Shown: positions 6,377 through 12,774 of the stretch, one piece after another
Position numbering within the stretch: the first letter of the stretch is position 1
Layout: every line of letters starts with the position of its first letter
NCBI GenBank assembly: GCA_964497615.1
Contig: CAZCEC010000110.1
Coordinates: 1-15,461 of the forward strand
Reading direction: 5' to 3'
DNA from: CAZCEC01 sp964497615
Lineage (GTDB): Bacteria > Chloroflexota > Anaerolineae > Anaerolineales > UBA6663
DNA: 15,461 nt
Notes under the pieces: generated by a model
What the model was told of the DNA's origin: nothing
The model's input: the letters and a program-made list of their open reading frames with translations, nothing else
Databases searched by the model: none
Program-made: the position numbers and the translations under genes

Positions 6377-7822
6377 CTAGCGCAAGCTCACGAACACCGC
6401 AATCGTCTTCTGGCCCTCGACCGGCGTTTCCAGCGCTACGCCGAGGGCGGGCGCACCCTCGGCCACGAGCATGCCGTCAATGGTGGCAGTGCGCAGCGCC
6501 CGGGCCTGCCCGGCCAGGTCGGAGACAGTCAGCCGCTGGCCCGTGACGATGCCGGCGCCTGGGTCAATCTTGACTTGCGCAATCCCCAGGACAACGATGG
6601 AGACGAATTCGCCGGGCTGGGCAGCGCCGTCAACCGGATGCAGCGCCATGGCGCCCTCATCTTCTTTGCCCGGGGCGACTTGCCATAGCATGCGGCTGGC
6701 CACCACACCCGCCAGCCCGGCCGGGTTCGGCCCCACCGCCACGCTCACCTGTGCCAGGGTGGTGGCGCCGTCCGGGAGCGCAGGCGCCAGACCCTGGACC
6801 GAGACTACATCGCCAACTTCCAGGGCGGCGCCTTCCCCCACCTTGGCGACGAGGGTCACCGCCGCCGCCGTGACGGTACCGGCTTCGATGTTGTCCGGGG
6901 TGTAGAGCGCATAATTACCCCCGGCATCAGCGGTGTTCGGCCACAGGCCGTAGGTTGAAACGCCGGGGGATGGCATGTACATGCCGTAGTTCGGGTAGTC
7001 GGGGTCGCTGCCGACCTGGATGCCGTCGTCGCCAGTGTCGTAGATGCGGATGCCGTCGCTGCCGGTGGTGTTGCTGATGACCAGGCTGTAGTCGGCGCTG
7101 GGGCCGATGCCCAGCCCGCCCTCGTTGGGCACATGCAGCCGGATGCCGGCGTTGTACAGATACCAGTCGCCGCTGTCGCCGTCGTAGTACGTCCAGGCGC
7201 GGAACGAGCCATTCGTTGCGTAGCCGTAGAACGGCCAGCCGCTGGCGTTGGAGGTCTCCACGTACATACCTCCATAATCATTGGCGCCAGTAACGCGGCG
7301 CACGCCGAACACCTCGTTGCCGCTGATACGGAAGTTGCGGCCGACGCCGACGAAGCCGGTGCTTTCGTCCGTGTACACGTTGGGCAGGGCCAGGGCGTAG
7401 GGGGCGGGCGTCAGCTCGCGGCGCGGGCTGAGTGTGGAATAGGGGCCGGCGCTGGCGCCGGGCCGCACGCGTGTTTCCAGGTGACGCGCGCCGCCGCCAA
7501 AGGCGCCCGCGCCAAAGTCGAGCTCGACGTCGAAGTAGCCGTCGAACACCGCCTTGTCGCCCAGCGTGAAGGTCGCGCCCACCTGCGTGCCCCCGGCGGC
7601 CGCGTCGAACAGGGCGAACTCAAAATCGTAGCTCCCATTGGCGGGCGCGCCGCCATCGTCCATATACGCCTGAATCGTAAACCCCGTGCCCACCACGGCT
7701 GCACCGGCCGCGGCAGGGGCGGGCGCCTCCCGGGCCGTCTCCGCTGGTGCCGCCAGCCACAGGCTGGACAAGGCCAAGGCGAGCACGGCAACCAGGCCAA
7801 GAGCGATTGAATTTCTTGTCAT
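6377..7822 (-). CDS. Large secreted surface protein, spike-like β-rich
   Basis: 481 aa from ATG 7822, preferred over ATG 7840 because AAGGGAG lies just upstream of 7822 and the product then starts as a clean signal peptide (MTRNSIALGLVAVLALAL). Residues 45-145 match a module I associate with Chloroflexota secreted proteins: GTGFTIQAYMDDGGAPANGSYDFEFALFDA, ELDFGAGAF, LSPRRELTPAPYALAL. Residues 150-315 are Gly/Tyr/Asp-rich short strands. Residues about 325-481 (EVGDVVSV, PGEFVSIVVLGIAQVKI, GQRLTVSDLAGQA, ALGVALE) resemble the β-barrel C-terminal domain of spike-like or peptidase-G2-like proteins. The expected location is cell surface or extracellular; no enzymatic motif is visible. It shares an operon with the 98-aa secreted protein. 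Confidence 0.82.
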   Translation of the reverse strand: MTRNSIALGLVAVLALALSSLWLAAPAETAREAPAPAAAGAAVVGTGFTIQAYMDDGGAPANGSYDFEFALFDAAAGGTQVGATFTLGDKAVFDGYFDVELDFGAGAFGGGARHLETRVRPGASAGPYSTLSPRRELTPAPYALALPNVYTDESTGFVGVGRNFRISGNEVFGVRRVTGANDYGGMYVETSNASGWPFYGYATNGSFRAWTYYDGDSGDWYLYNAGIRLHVPNEGGLGIGPSADYSLVISNTTGSDGIRIYDTGDDGIQVGSDPDYPNYGMYMPSPGVSTYGLWPNTADAGGNYALYTPDNIEAGTVTAAAVTLVAKVGEGAALEVGDVVSVQGLAPALPDGATTLAQVSVAVGPNPAGLAGVVASRMLWQVAPGKEDEGAMALHPVDGAAQPGEFVSIVVLGIAQVKIDPGAGIVTGQRLTVSDLAGQARALRTATIDGMLVAEGAPALGVALETPVEGQKTIAVFVSLR

Positions 7823-7922
7823 GTCGGCATCTCCCTTCATCTCTGCAACAGTCGTCTCAGCGAACCGATGGGGCCGATGTTCATGGCGGTGAGACGATCA
7901 CCACGGATTGGCGGCACCGGAC

Positions 7923-7964
7923 AAAAAAACCGCGCGGTCAGGTTGTCCTGAAACCCCGCGCGGT
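7923..7964 (-). terminator. Intrinsic terminator in the leader of the surface-protein operon (minus strand)
   Basis: Arms ACCGCGCGG (7929-7937) and CCGCGCGGT (7956-7964) pair, and inside them TCAGG (7938-7942) pairs with CCTGA (7947-7951) around a TTGT loop with a four-base bulge. The plus strand has seven A (7923-7929) on the left, so the minus-strand RNA is a 14-bp hairpin followed by seven U. It lies about 100 bases before ATG 7822, with no minus-strand gene upstream that it could terminate. Confidence 0.75.
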
Positions 7965-7975
7965 CGGCACTCTAG

Positions 7976-8004
7976 ATCATAAGCAGAATTCGGCGCGATT
8001 ACAA
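7976..8004 (-). promoter_or_regulatory. Promoter of the surface-protein operon (minus strand)
   Basis: On the minus strand, TTGTAA (7999-8004) is separated by 17 bases from TATGAT (7976-7981). The predicted start is near 7969, about five bases before the terminator hairpin begins. Confidence 0.5.
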
Positions 8005-8027
8005 TCAGCCTGCGGTACGGCCTGGGA

Positions 8028-8056
8028 TTGACACCTGTCTGGCCCAGTGGCATAGT
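8028..8056 (+). promoter_or_regulatory. Promoter of the LOG-grpB operon
   Basis: A perfect TTGACA (8028-8033), a 17-base spacer and CATAGT (8051-8056, four of six to consensus). The predicted start is near 8063, leaving a 60-base leader ending in the AGGAG ribosome site before ATG 8123. It is divergent from the minus-strand promoter at 7976-8004. Confidence 0.6.
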
Positions 8057-8122
8057 GTCCTGCGGCCGCGAAGCGCCACGCGGCTGTGAACCAGTGGACG
8101 CAGATCATTTTAGGAGCAAGGT

Positions 8123-8674
8123 ATGCCCAGAATTGTGTCGGTTTTCGGCGGTTCGGCCCCCTCGCCCGGCACTCCCGCTTATGAAGATGCCCGCGCGCTC
8201 GGCGCGGCGCTGGCGCAAGCCGGCTGGACCGTGGCGACCGGCGGCTACACCGGCGTGATGGAGGGCGCCTCGCGCGGCGCGTCCGAGGCCGGCGGGCACG
8301 TGATCGGCGTGACGTGCGGGATGATCGAAACCTGGAAGGGATTGCGCGCCAACGCCTGGGTGCGCGAAGTGAAACGCTTCGAGACCCTGCGCGAGCGCCT
8401 CAACTATCTGGTCGAGTTCTGCGATGCCGCCATCGCGCTGCCCGGCGGCATCGGCACGTTGTCGGAGGTCGCCCTTACCTGGAGCTTATTGCAGACCGGC
8501 GAGATCAAGCCCAAGCCGTTGGTCCTGGTCGGGCGCGTGTGGACCGAGACGTTCAGCGCCTTCCTGCGCGAGGGCGGCGCCTACCTGCATCCCGGCGATG
8601 AGGGCCTGCTCCACCTGGCCGAGGACGTGCCGGGCGCGGTGGCGTTCCTCAACGGACACTCCGCGGCCGCCTGA
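8123..8674 (+). CDS. LOG family nucleoside-5'-monophosphate phosphoribohydrolase
   Basis: 183 aa with the Rossmann-type LOG (Lonely Guy / lysine decarboxylase-like) signature: VFGGSAPSPGTPAY near the N-terminus, GGYTGVMEGASRGASEAGG (40-58) and PGGIGTLSE (107-115), including the catalytic Glu of the PGGxGTxxE motif. Members cleave nucleoside 5'-monophosphates to free base and ribose 5-phosphate. In plants and some bacteria this activates cytokinins, but in most bacteria the physiological substrate is unknown. Despite old annotations it is not a lysine decarboxylase. ATG 8123 has AGGAG seven bases upstream and a good promoter at 8028-8056. A GrpB-family gene follows after 17 bases, probably co-transcribed. 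Confidence 0.9.
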   Translation: MPRIVSVFGGSAPSPGTPAYEDARALGAALAQAGWTVATGGYTGVMEGASRGASEAGGHVIGVTCGMIETWKGLRANAWVREVKRFETLRERLNYLVEFCDAAIALPGGIGTLSEVALTWSLLQTGEIKPKPLVLVGRVWTETFSAFLREGGAYLHPGDEGLLHLAEDVPGAVAFLNGHSAAA

Positions 8675-8691
8675 CCCGGCCTGACTGGCCC

Positions 8692-9237
8692 GTGCCCGAC
8701 CCAATCGCCATCGCCGCCTACGACCCCGTCTGGCCGGCGCTGTTCGCGGCGCTGGGCGCGAGGCTGCGCGCCGCCCTCGGCCCCGCCGCGCTGCGCATCG
8801 ACCACATTGGCTCCACCGCCGTGCCCGGCCTGGACGCCAAACCCATCATTGATGTGCAAATCTCGGTCGCGGCCCTGGAGCCGATGGCGCCCTATGGCGG
8901 CCCGCTGGAGGGGCTGGGGTTCATCTGGCGCGCCGATAACGACGACCGCACCAAGCGCTACTTCCGCGAGCCGCCCGGCCAGCGCCGCACGCATGTGCAC
9001 GTCCGCCGCGCGGGCAGTTGGTCCGAGCAGGGCGCGCTGCTCTTTCGAGACTACCTGCGCACGCATCCCCCCGCCGCTCAGCGCTACGCCGCCGCCAAGC
9101 GTGCGCTGGCGGCCCAGCACCGCGACGACCGCGCGGCCTACACCACCGCCAAAAGTCCCGTGATCTGGGAGTTGATCACCGCGGCCGATGCCTGGAGCCA
9201 GGCCACAGGCTGGCAGCCCGGCCCGCCAGACGCTTGA
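8692..9237 (+). CDS. GrpB family (UPF0157) nucleotidyltransferase-like protein
   Basis: 181 aa. The family pattern is clear: AAYDPVWPALFAAL at the N-terminus, RIDHIGSTAVPGLDAKPIIDVQI (35-57) with the nucleotidyltransferase-like G40-S41 and D54, then KRYFREPPGQRRTHVHV and LFRDYLRTHPPAAQRYAAAK. The fold is related to nucleotidyltransferases and some members are fused to dephospho-CoA kinase, but no activity is generally established. I chose GTG 8692, 17 bases after the LOG stop, because family homology begins within a few residues and no ATG fits. No ribosome site is visible, suggesting coupling to the LOG gene. It ends three bases from the stop of the opposing glycosyltransferase. Confidence 0.87.
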   Translation: MPDPIAIAAYDPVWPALFAALGARLRAALGPAALRIDHIGSTAVPGLDAKPIIDVQISVAALEPMAPYGGPLEGLGFIWRADNDDRTKRYFREPPGQRRTHVHVRRAGSWSEQGALLFRDYLRTHPPAAQRYAAAKRALAAQHRDDRAAYTTAKSPVIWELITAADAWSQATGWQPGPPDA

Positions 9238-9240
9238 GCC

Positions 9241-10518
9241 TCAGCGCCCCTGGAGGGTGCGCAGGTGGGCGCCGATCACTTCGACGGCCCGCTCCACGCC
9301 GCGCTCGGCCGCAAGCTGCTGCCCCAGGGCCGCTGCCCTGGCCCGCAGGGCGCCGTCCTCCGCCAACTGGCGCAGGCCGCTCGCCAGCCGCTCCGCCGTT
9401 AGCTGGTGGCGCGGCACCGGCCTGACCCCCACGCCCAACTCGTACACGCGCCGGCCCCAGTAGGGCTGATCCGCCATATGCGGGATGATCATGCTTGGCC
9501 GGCCGGCGCGCAGACCGGCGGCGGTGGTGCCCGCCCCGCCATGGTGAATGAGGGCGCTGACGCGCGGGAACAGCCAGCCGTGCGGCGCGCTGCCCACGAC
9601 GTGGACGGACGGGGGCAAGGCCGCGCCATCGGCCAGCCTGGCCCAGCCCGCGCCGATGACGGCCCGCGCGCCGGCCTGCGCCACCGCTTCCAGGATCAGG
9701 CTCAGGGTCTGCTGCGGTGCGCGGTTCGCCATGCTCCCAAAGCCGATGTAGACCGGCGGCGGCCCGGCCTCCAGGAACGCCTTCAGTTCATCAGGCGGCT
9801 GCCAGCCCGCGTCTTCATCGAGGAACCAATAGCCCGTCACCGTGGCCCAGGCCGGCCAGTCCGGCGGCGGCGGGGCGATGTGCGAGCTGTAGCCATAGAT
9901 CACGGGCGTGCGCCGCTGCTGGGCGGCATAGCTGGCGGCATTGTGCGGGGGCAGGCCCGCCCGGGCGCGCAGGCGGTTGGCGGGTTTGGCCGCCACCCGC
10001 CACAGCAGGCGCAGCGCCAGGTGCCCCACCCATTCGTTCAGGCGGCTGCTGCCTCGCGCCACGAGGGGCATCATCGTGGCTGCGCCGCTGCGCGTGGGGA
10101 GCTGCGGCTGGAGGAAGGCGTTCAGGTAGGGCACGCCGCTCTGGGCGCTGGCCGTCTGTACCAGCGGCTCAGAGGTCAAGCCGCTCAGATAGAGATCGGT
10201 CTCAGGCGCCAATGCCAGCAGGGGCGCGAACATGGCCTCGGCATGCTCGTCGAACAGGCTGGCCATCATCTGGAGCTGCTTGAACTGGCTCTGGCTGCTT
10301 TCGGTCCAGACCAGCCCGCGCTCGCTGTTCATCACCGCTTCGATATCGACCGCTGGCACTGCGCGCAAGCCGTGCGCCGCGATCCAGTCCGCGAAGTTGG
10401 ACCCGGCCACGACGGTGACCGTGTGCCCGGCCGCCCGCAGCCCCAGGCACAGCGCCAGCACCGGCTGCACATCGCCGCGCGACCCCAACGCCGCCACCGT
10501 AATGTGTTTGCCCGTCAT
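9241..10518 (-). CDS. GT1/MGT-type UDP-sugar glycosyltransferase
   Basis: 425 aa. The GT-B fold is evident: N-terminal ITVAALGSRGDVQPVLALCLGLRAAGHTVTVVAG (GT28-like N-domain with GSRGD at 12-16), and a C-terminal donor domain with VYIGFGSMANR, VHVVGSAPHGWLFPRVSALIHHGGAGTTAAGLRAGRPSMIIPHMADQPYW, where HHGGAGTT is 325-332. This is the sterol/macrolide/rhamnosyl transferase group (erythromycin CIII-like), so a lipid or secondary metabolite acceptor is likely, but the exact acceptor cannot be told. The start is ATG 10518, where family homology begins. The frame stays open to 10686, but that stretch covers a dispersed intergenic repeat. A weak minus-strand -10 (TATCAT, 10559-10564) fits this start. 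There is no strong ribosome site (GGAAG about 11 bases upstream). Confidence 0.9.
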   Translation of the reverse strand: MTGKHITVAALGSRGDVQPVLALCLGLRAAGHTVTVVAGSNFADWIAAHGLRAVPAVDIEAVMNSERGLVWTESSQSQFKQLQMMASLFDEHAEAMFAPLLALAPETDLYLSGLTSEPLVQTASAQSGVPYLNAFLQPQLPTRSGAATMMPLVARGSSRLNEWVGHLALRLLWRVAAKPANRLRARAGLPPHNAASYAAQQRRTPVIYGYSSHIAPPPPDWPAWATVTGYWFLDEDAGWQPPDELKAFLEAGPPPVYIGFGSMANRAPQQTLSLILEAVAQAGARAVIGAGWARLADGAALPPSVHVVGSAPHGWLFPRVSALIHHGGAGTTAAGLRAGRPSMIIPHMADQPYWGRRVYELGVGVRPVPRHQLTAERLASGLRQLAEDGALRARAAALGQQLAAERGVERAVEVIGAHLRTLQGR

Positions 10519-10582
10519 CGGTGTTCGCTTCCATTGGTGAGTGAATGCATGAGGGCCAATGATACCGCGCCCTTTGCGGCCT

Positions 10583-10645
10583 GAGGAATCTCGCTTGGGC
10601 AGACGAACAGATTCCTCGCGCCACAGGCAGGCGCTCGGAATGACA
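10583..10645 (-). repeat. Dispersed GTCATTCCGAG...GAGGAATCT intergenic repeat, copy 1
   Basis: On the minus strand the core runs GTCATTCCGAG (from about 10645) to GAGGAATCT (ending 10609). Next to it is a second GAGGAATCT on the plus strand (10583-10591), making a 9-bp inverted repeat with AGATTCCTC (10609-10617). The same conserved ends around a variable centre recur at 12662-12693. I have seen this motif in intergenic DNA of many environmental bacteria. Confidence 0.6.
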
Positions 10646-10702
10646 TGCCTCAACGGGCTCAACTCGCCCCTGGCTGAATGGCGCACCTCAACGCCCGCAG
10701 GC

Positions 10703-10732
10703 TTGACTCGGCAGCGTGTCTCATGTTACCTT
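10703..10732 (+). promoter_or_regulatory. Extended -10 promoter of the proS leader
   Basis: TTGACT (10703-10708, five of six), an 18-base spacer that ends in the extended -10 motif TGT (10724-10726), then TACCTT (10727-10732). Seven bases after the last T is 10739, the A of the leader-peptide ATG. Confidence 0.5.
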
Positions 10733-10738
10733 AGGCGC

Positions 10739-10828
10739 ATGTTCGCCCTGGCTTCCCGCCCGTCCCCGCGCTCGCCGATCCCGCCCTTCGGGGCCTTCGG
10801 TTGCTTCCGCGCGGCCCGGCCGGGCTAG
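10739..10828 (+). CDS. Candidate proline-rich leader peptide of proS
   Basis: A 29-codon ORF from ATG 10739 to TAG 10826-10828, predicted to be translated from a leaderless transcript. Residues 7-16 read RPSPRSPIPP: five prolines in ten residues, at codons starting 10760, 10766, 10775, 10781 and 10784 (CCG, CCG, CCG, CCG, CCC), with a sixth at 10820. It has no other visible function. It lies between a promoter and a terminator that precedes prolyl-tRNA synthetase, the arrangement of a ribosome-mediated attenuator. Proline is common in random GC-rich frames, so the composition alone is weak evidence; the position and flanking structures carry the argument. Confidence 0.5.
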   Translation: MFALASRPSPRSPIPPFGAFGCFRAARPG

Positions 10829-10866
10829 CCCTGGCGCGTTCGTTCCCGCAGCGATCCGAAGGCCTC
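10790..10866 (+). promoter_or_regulatory. Antiterminator pairing in the proS leader
   Basis: GGGGCCTTCGG (10790-10800) is complementary to CCGAAGGCCTC (10856-10866), 11 pairs with one G-U. The second arm is the 5' side of the terminator stem, so the two structures exclude each other over 10859-10866. A competing small hairpin, GCCC-TTCG-GGGC (10783-10794), could sequester the first arm and so favour the terminator. Confidence 0.5.
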
Positions 10867-10890
10867 TCCGTCCGAGAGGCCTTTTTCTTT
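10858..10890 (+). terminator. Intrinsic terminator in the proS leader
   Basis: AAGGCCTCTC (10859-10868) pairs with GAGAGGCCTT (10874-10883) around a CGTCC loop, followed by T-rich TTTTTCTTTTT from 10882. A nearly pure pyrimidine tract continues to 10912. It precedes the proS ribosome site by about 30 bases. No plus-strand gene lies upstream for which it would be an ordinary terminator, so it is best read as an attenuator. Confidence 0.85.
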
Positions 10891-10926
10891 TTCTCTTTCT
10901 TTATTCTTTCTCCGAAGGAGGCCGTC

Positions 10927-12366
10927 ATGTCCGACCAACGCCTGCCCAGCCGCACCGCCGACTTTGCCGAGTGGTACAACCAACTCGTGCTCCGCGCCGA
11001 CTTGGCGGACTACGCCCCGGTGCGCGGGTGCATGATCATCAGGCCCTACGGCTGGGCGCTGTGGGAGAACATGCAGGCCGGGTTGGACAGGCGTTTCAAG
11101 GCCACCGGCCACGTCAACGCCGCCTTCCCTATGCTCATCCCCCAGTCATTCATCGCGCGCGAGGCCGACCACATCGAAGGCTTCGCACCCGAGCTGGCGG
11201 TGGTGACGCACGGCGGCGGCGAGAAACTGGAAGAGCCTTTGGTGGTGCGTCCCACGTCTGAGACCGTCATCGGTCACATGTACGCCAAGTGGATCAAGTC
11301 GTACCGCGATTTGCCCGTGCTGATCAACCAGTGGTGCAGTGTGCTGCGCTGGGAATTGCGCACCAAGCTGTTCCTGCGCACGGCGGAGTTCTGGTGGCAG
11401 GAGGGCCACACCGCCCACGCCACGCAGGCCGAGGCTCAGGCCGAGGCGCGCCGGATGCTGGACGTGTACGCCGACTTCATGATCACCGAGGCGGCCGTGC
11501 CCGTCCTCGCTGGCCGCAAGTCGGAGGCCGAGCGCTTCCCCGGCGCGGAGGTCTCGCTGTCCATCGAGGCCATGATGGGCGACCGGCGCGCGCTTCAGGC
11601 CGGCACCAGCCACGATTTTGGCCAGAAGTTTGCCATGGCGTTTGAGATTCGCTACCTCGACCGCGCCAACACCCAGCAATACTGCTGGACCACCTCGTGG
11701 GGCTTCTCCACGCGCGGCATCGGCGCGATTATCATGGTCCACGGCGACGACCAGGGGCTGATCCTGCCCCCTCGCCTCGCGCCTATCCAGGCAGTGGTCA
11801 TCCCCATCTACAAGAACGACGCCGAGCGCGGCCCCGTGCTGGAGACCGTGGAGCGCCTCCAGCGCGAGCTATTGGCGGCGGGCCTGCGGCTGAAAGTGGA
11901 CGACTGCGAGGAGGTGAGCCCCGGTTTCAAGTTCAACGATTGGGAATTGCGCGGGGTGCCCCTGCGCATCGAGGTCGGCCCCAAGGACGTGGCGAAGGGC
12001 AGCGTGGCCCTGGCGCGGCGCGACCGGCCCGGCAGGGCTGGCAAGTCTTTCGTGCCGCAGGCCGGGCTGGCGCAGACCGCCAGCGCCGCGCTGGACGAGA
12101 TTCAGCAATCGCTCTACGACCGCGCGTTAGCCTTCCAACGCGCCAACACCTTTGAGCCTGCCGACTACGATGCATTCAAGCAGGCGGTGGAGAATGGCTG
12201 GGCCTATGCCTGGTGGTGCGGCGACCGGGCCTGCGAGGCCGCCATCAAGGACGACACCCGCGCCACGTCGCGCTGCATCCCCTTCGACCAGCCCGGCGGC
12301 ACAGGGGCTTGCATTCGCTGCGGCGGCGCGGCAAAGCAGAAGGCGTACTTCGCGCGGGCGTACTGA
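10927..12366 (+). CDS. proS: Prolyl-tRNA synthetase, archaeal/eukaryotic type (class II)
   Basis: 479 aa. Charges tRNA-Pro with proline in the cytoplasm. The length and motifs match the short ProS type that lacks the bacterial INS editing domain: RPTSET (108-113), motif 2 FLRTAEFWWQEGHTAH (149-164), motif 3 region GDDQGLILPPRLAP (273-286), an anticodon-binding domain from about 288 (AVVIPIYKND, FKFNDWELRGVPLRIEVGPKD) and a C-terminal zinc domain with Cys431, Cys436, Cys462 and Cys465, ending in the conserved aromatic tail KAYFARAY. ATG 10927 is fixed by AAGGAGG just upstream and by the family N-terminus; earlier in-frame codons belong to the leader. Expression is probably controlled by the terminator/antiterminator and proline-rich leader peptide upstream. 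Confidence 0.96.
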   Translation: MSDQRLPSRTADFAEWYNQLVLRADLADYAPVRGCMIIRPYGWALWENMQAGLDRRFKATGHVNAAFPMLIPQSFIAREADHIEGFAPELAVVTHGGGEKLEEPLVVRPTSETVIGHMYAKWIKSYRDLPVLINQWCSVLRWELRTKLFLRTAEFWWQEGHTAHATQAEAQAEARRMLDVYADFMITEAAVPVLAGRKSEAERFPGAEVSLSIEAMMGDRRALQAGTSHDFGQKFAMAFEIRYLDRANTQQYCWTTSWGFSTRGIGAIIMVHGDDQGLILPPRLAPIQAVVIPIYKNDAERGPVLETVERLQRELLAAGLRLKVDDCEEVSPGFKFNDWELRGVPLRIEVGPKDVAKGSVALARRDRPGRAGKSFVPQAGLAQTASAALDEIQQSLYDRALAFQRANTFEPADYDAFKQAVENGWAYAWWCGDRACEAAIKDDTRATSRCIPFDQPGGTGACIRCGGAAKQKAYFARAY

Positions 12367-12453
12367 GGGCGGGCGCGGGAACCTTCGCCAGCGTCCGCGC
12401 GTCTTCTTCATAACGACCGTACGCCGCGGTCATTGCATACCGGGAGGAGACCC

Positions 12454-12600
12454 ATGCTGCGCAAGCTCACCATCTCGGGTTTGTTGGGGCTGATCGGGTT
12501 GGGCGCCGTCGCCGCCGGGGCGCAGACCGTCACCCTGGTCGTCATCGGCGGGCTGGCGCTGCTGGGCTGGGTGGCCCTCAGCCGGCAGGACCGGCGCTGA
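12454..12600 (+). CDS. 48-aa small membrane protein
   Basis: The 48-codon ORF starts at ATG 12454 with a strong GGGAGGAGA ribosome site six or so bases upstream and ends at TGA 12598-12600. The product is MLRKLTISG followed by two hydrophobic stretches (about residues 8-22 and 25-42) separated by AQT, with a charged SRQDRR tail. This predicts a small inner-membrane protein with one long or two short helices. The gene lies 87 bases after proS on the same strand and could be its operon partner, though no functional link is evident. No recognised family. The combination of ribosome site, hydrophobic pattern and basic ends makes it more credible than a chance frame. Confidence 0.6.
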   Translation: MLRKLTISGLLGLIGLGAVAAGAQTVTLVVIGGLALLGWVALSRQDRR

Positions 12601-12661
12601 CGGCAGTGCGCTGATCGCGCGGATTCCCTGCCTGACCCTACATGAGCGCCGGTCAACACCC

Positions 12662-12693
12662 AGATTCCTCGGCCAAGACCGCCTCGGAATGAC
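12662..12693 (-). repeat. Dispersed GTCATTCCGAG...GAGGAATCT intergenic repeat, copy 2
   Basis: The plus strand reads AGATTCCTC (12662-12670) ... CGGAATGAC (12685-12693). The ends are identical to copy 1 at 10609-10644, with a variable and slightly shorter centre. It lies in the 174-base gap between the small membrane protein and the dehydrogenase, outside any gene. Confidence 0.6.
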
Positions 12694-12725
12694 GGTACGG
12701 TCCAGGGTGAGCGCAATCCGCCTGA

Positions 12726-12739
12726 TCCGCGGCCGCGGA
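12726..12739. repeat. 14-bp perfect palindrome
   Basis: TCCGCGGCCGCGGA is its own reverse complement. It lies 36 bases beyond the dehydrogenase stop on the minus strand. It could contribute to a 3'-end structure, but no T-run follows; it may simply reflect high GC content. Confidence 0.3.
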
Positions 12740-12774
12740 CCGATATCTCCCAACTCCCCTAATCCACCATCCGC

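Noticed and set aside
9406..10584. 392-codon plus-strand open frame
   Set aside because: Antisense to the glycosyltransferase, which has clear family motifs; the product is low-complexity and unrecognisable.
10519..10686. N-terminal extension of the glycosyltransferase by 56 residues
   Set aside because: The stretch encodes the translated dispersed repeat (HVIPSACLWREES) and family homology begins at ATG 10518.
10700..10926. T-box riboswitch upstream of proS
   Set aside because: I could not find the conserved T-box sequence (AGGGUGGNACCGCG) or a specifier hairpin with a Pro codon; the leader-peptide model explains the terminator better.
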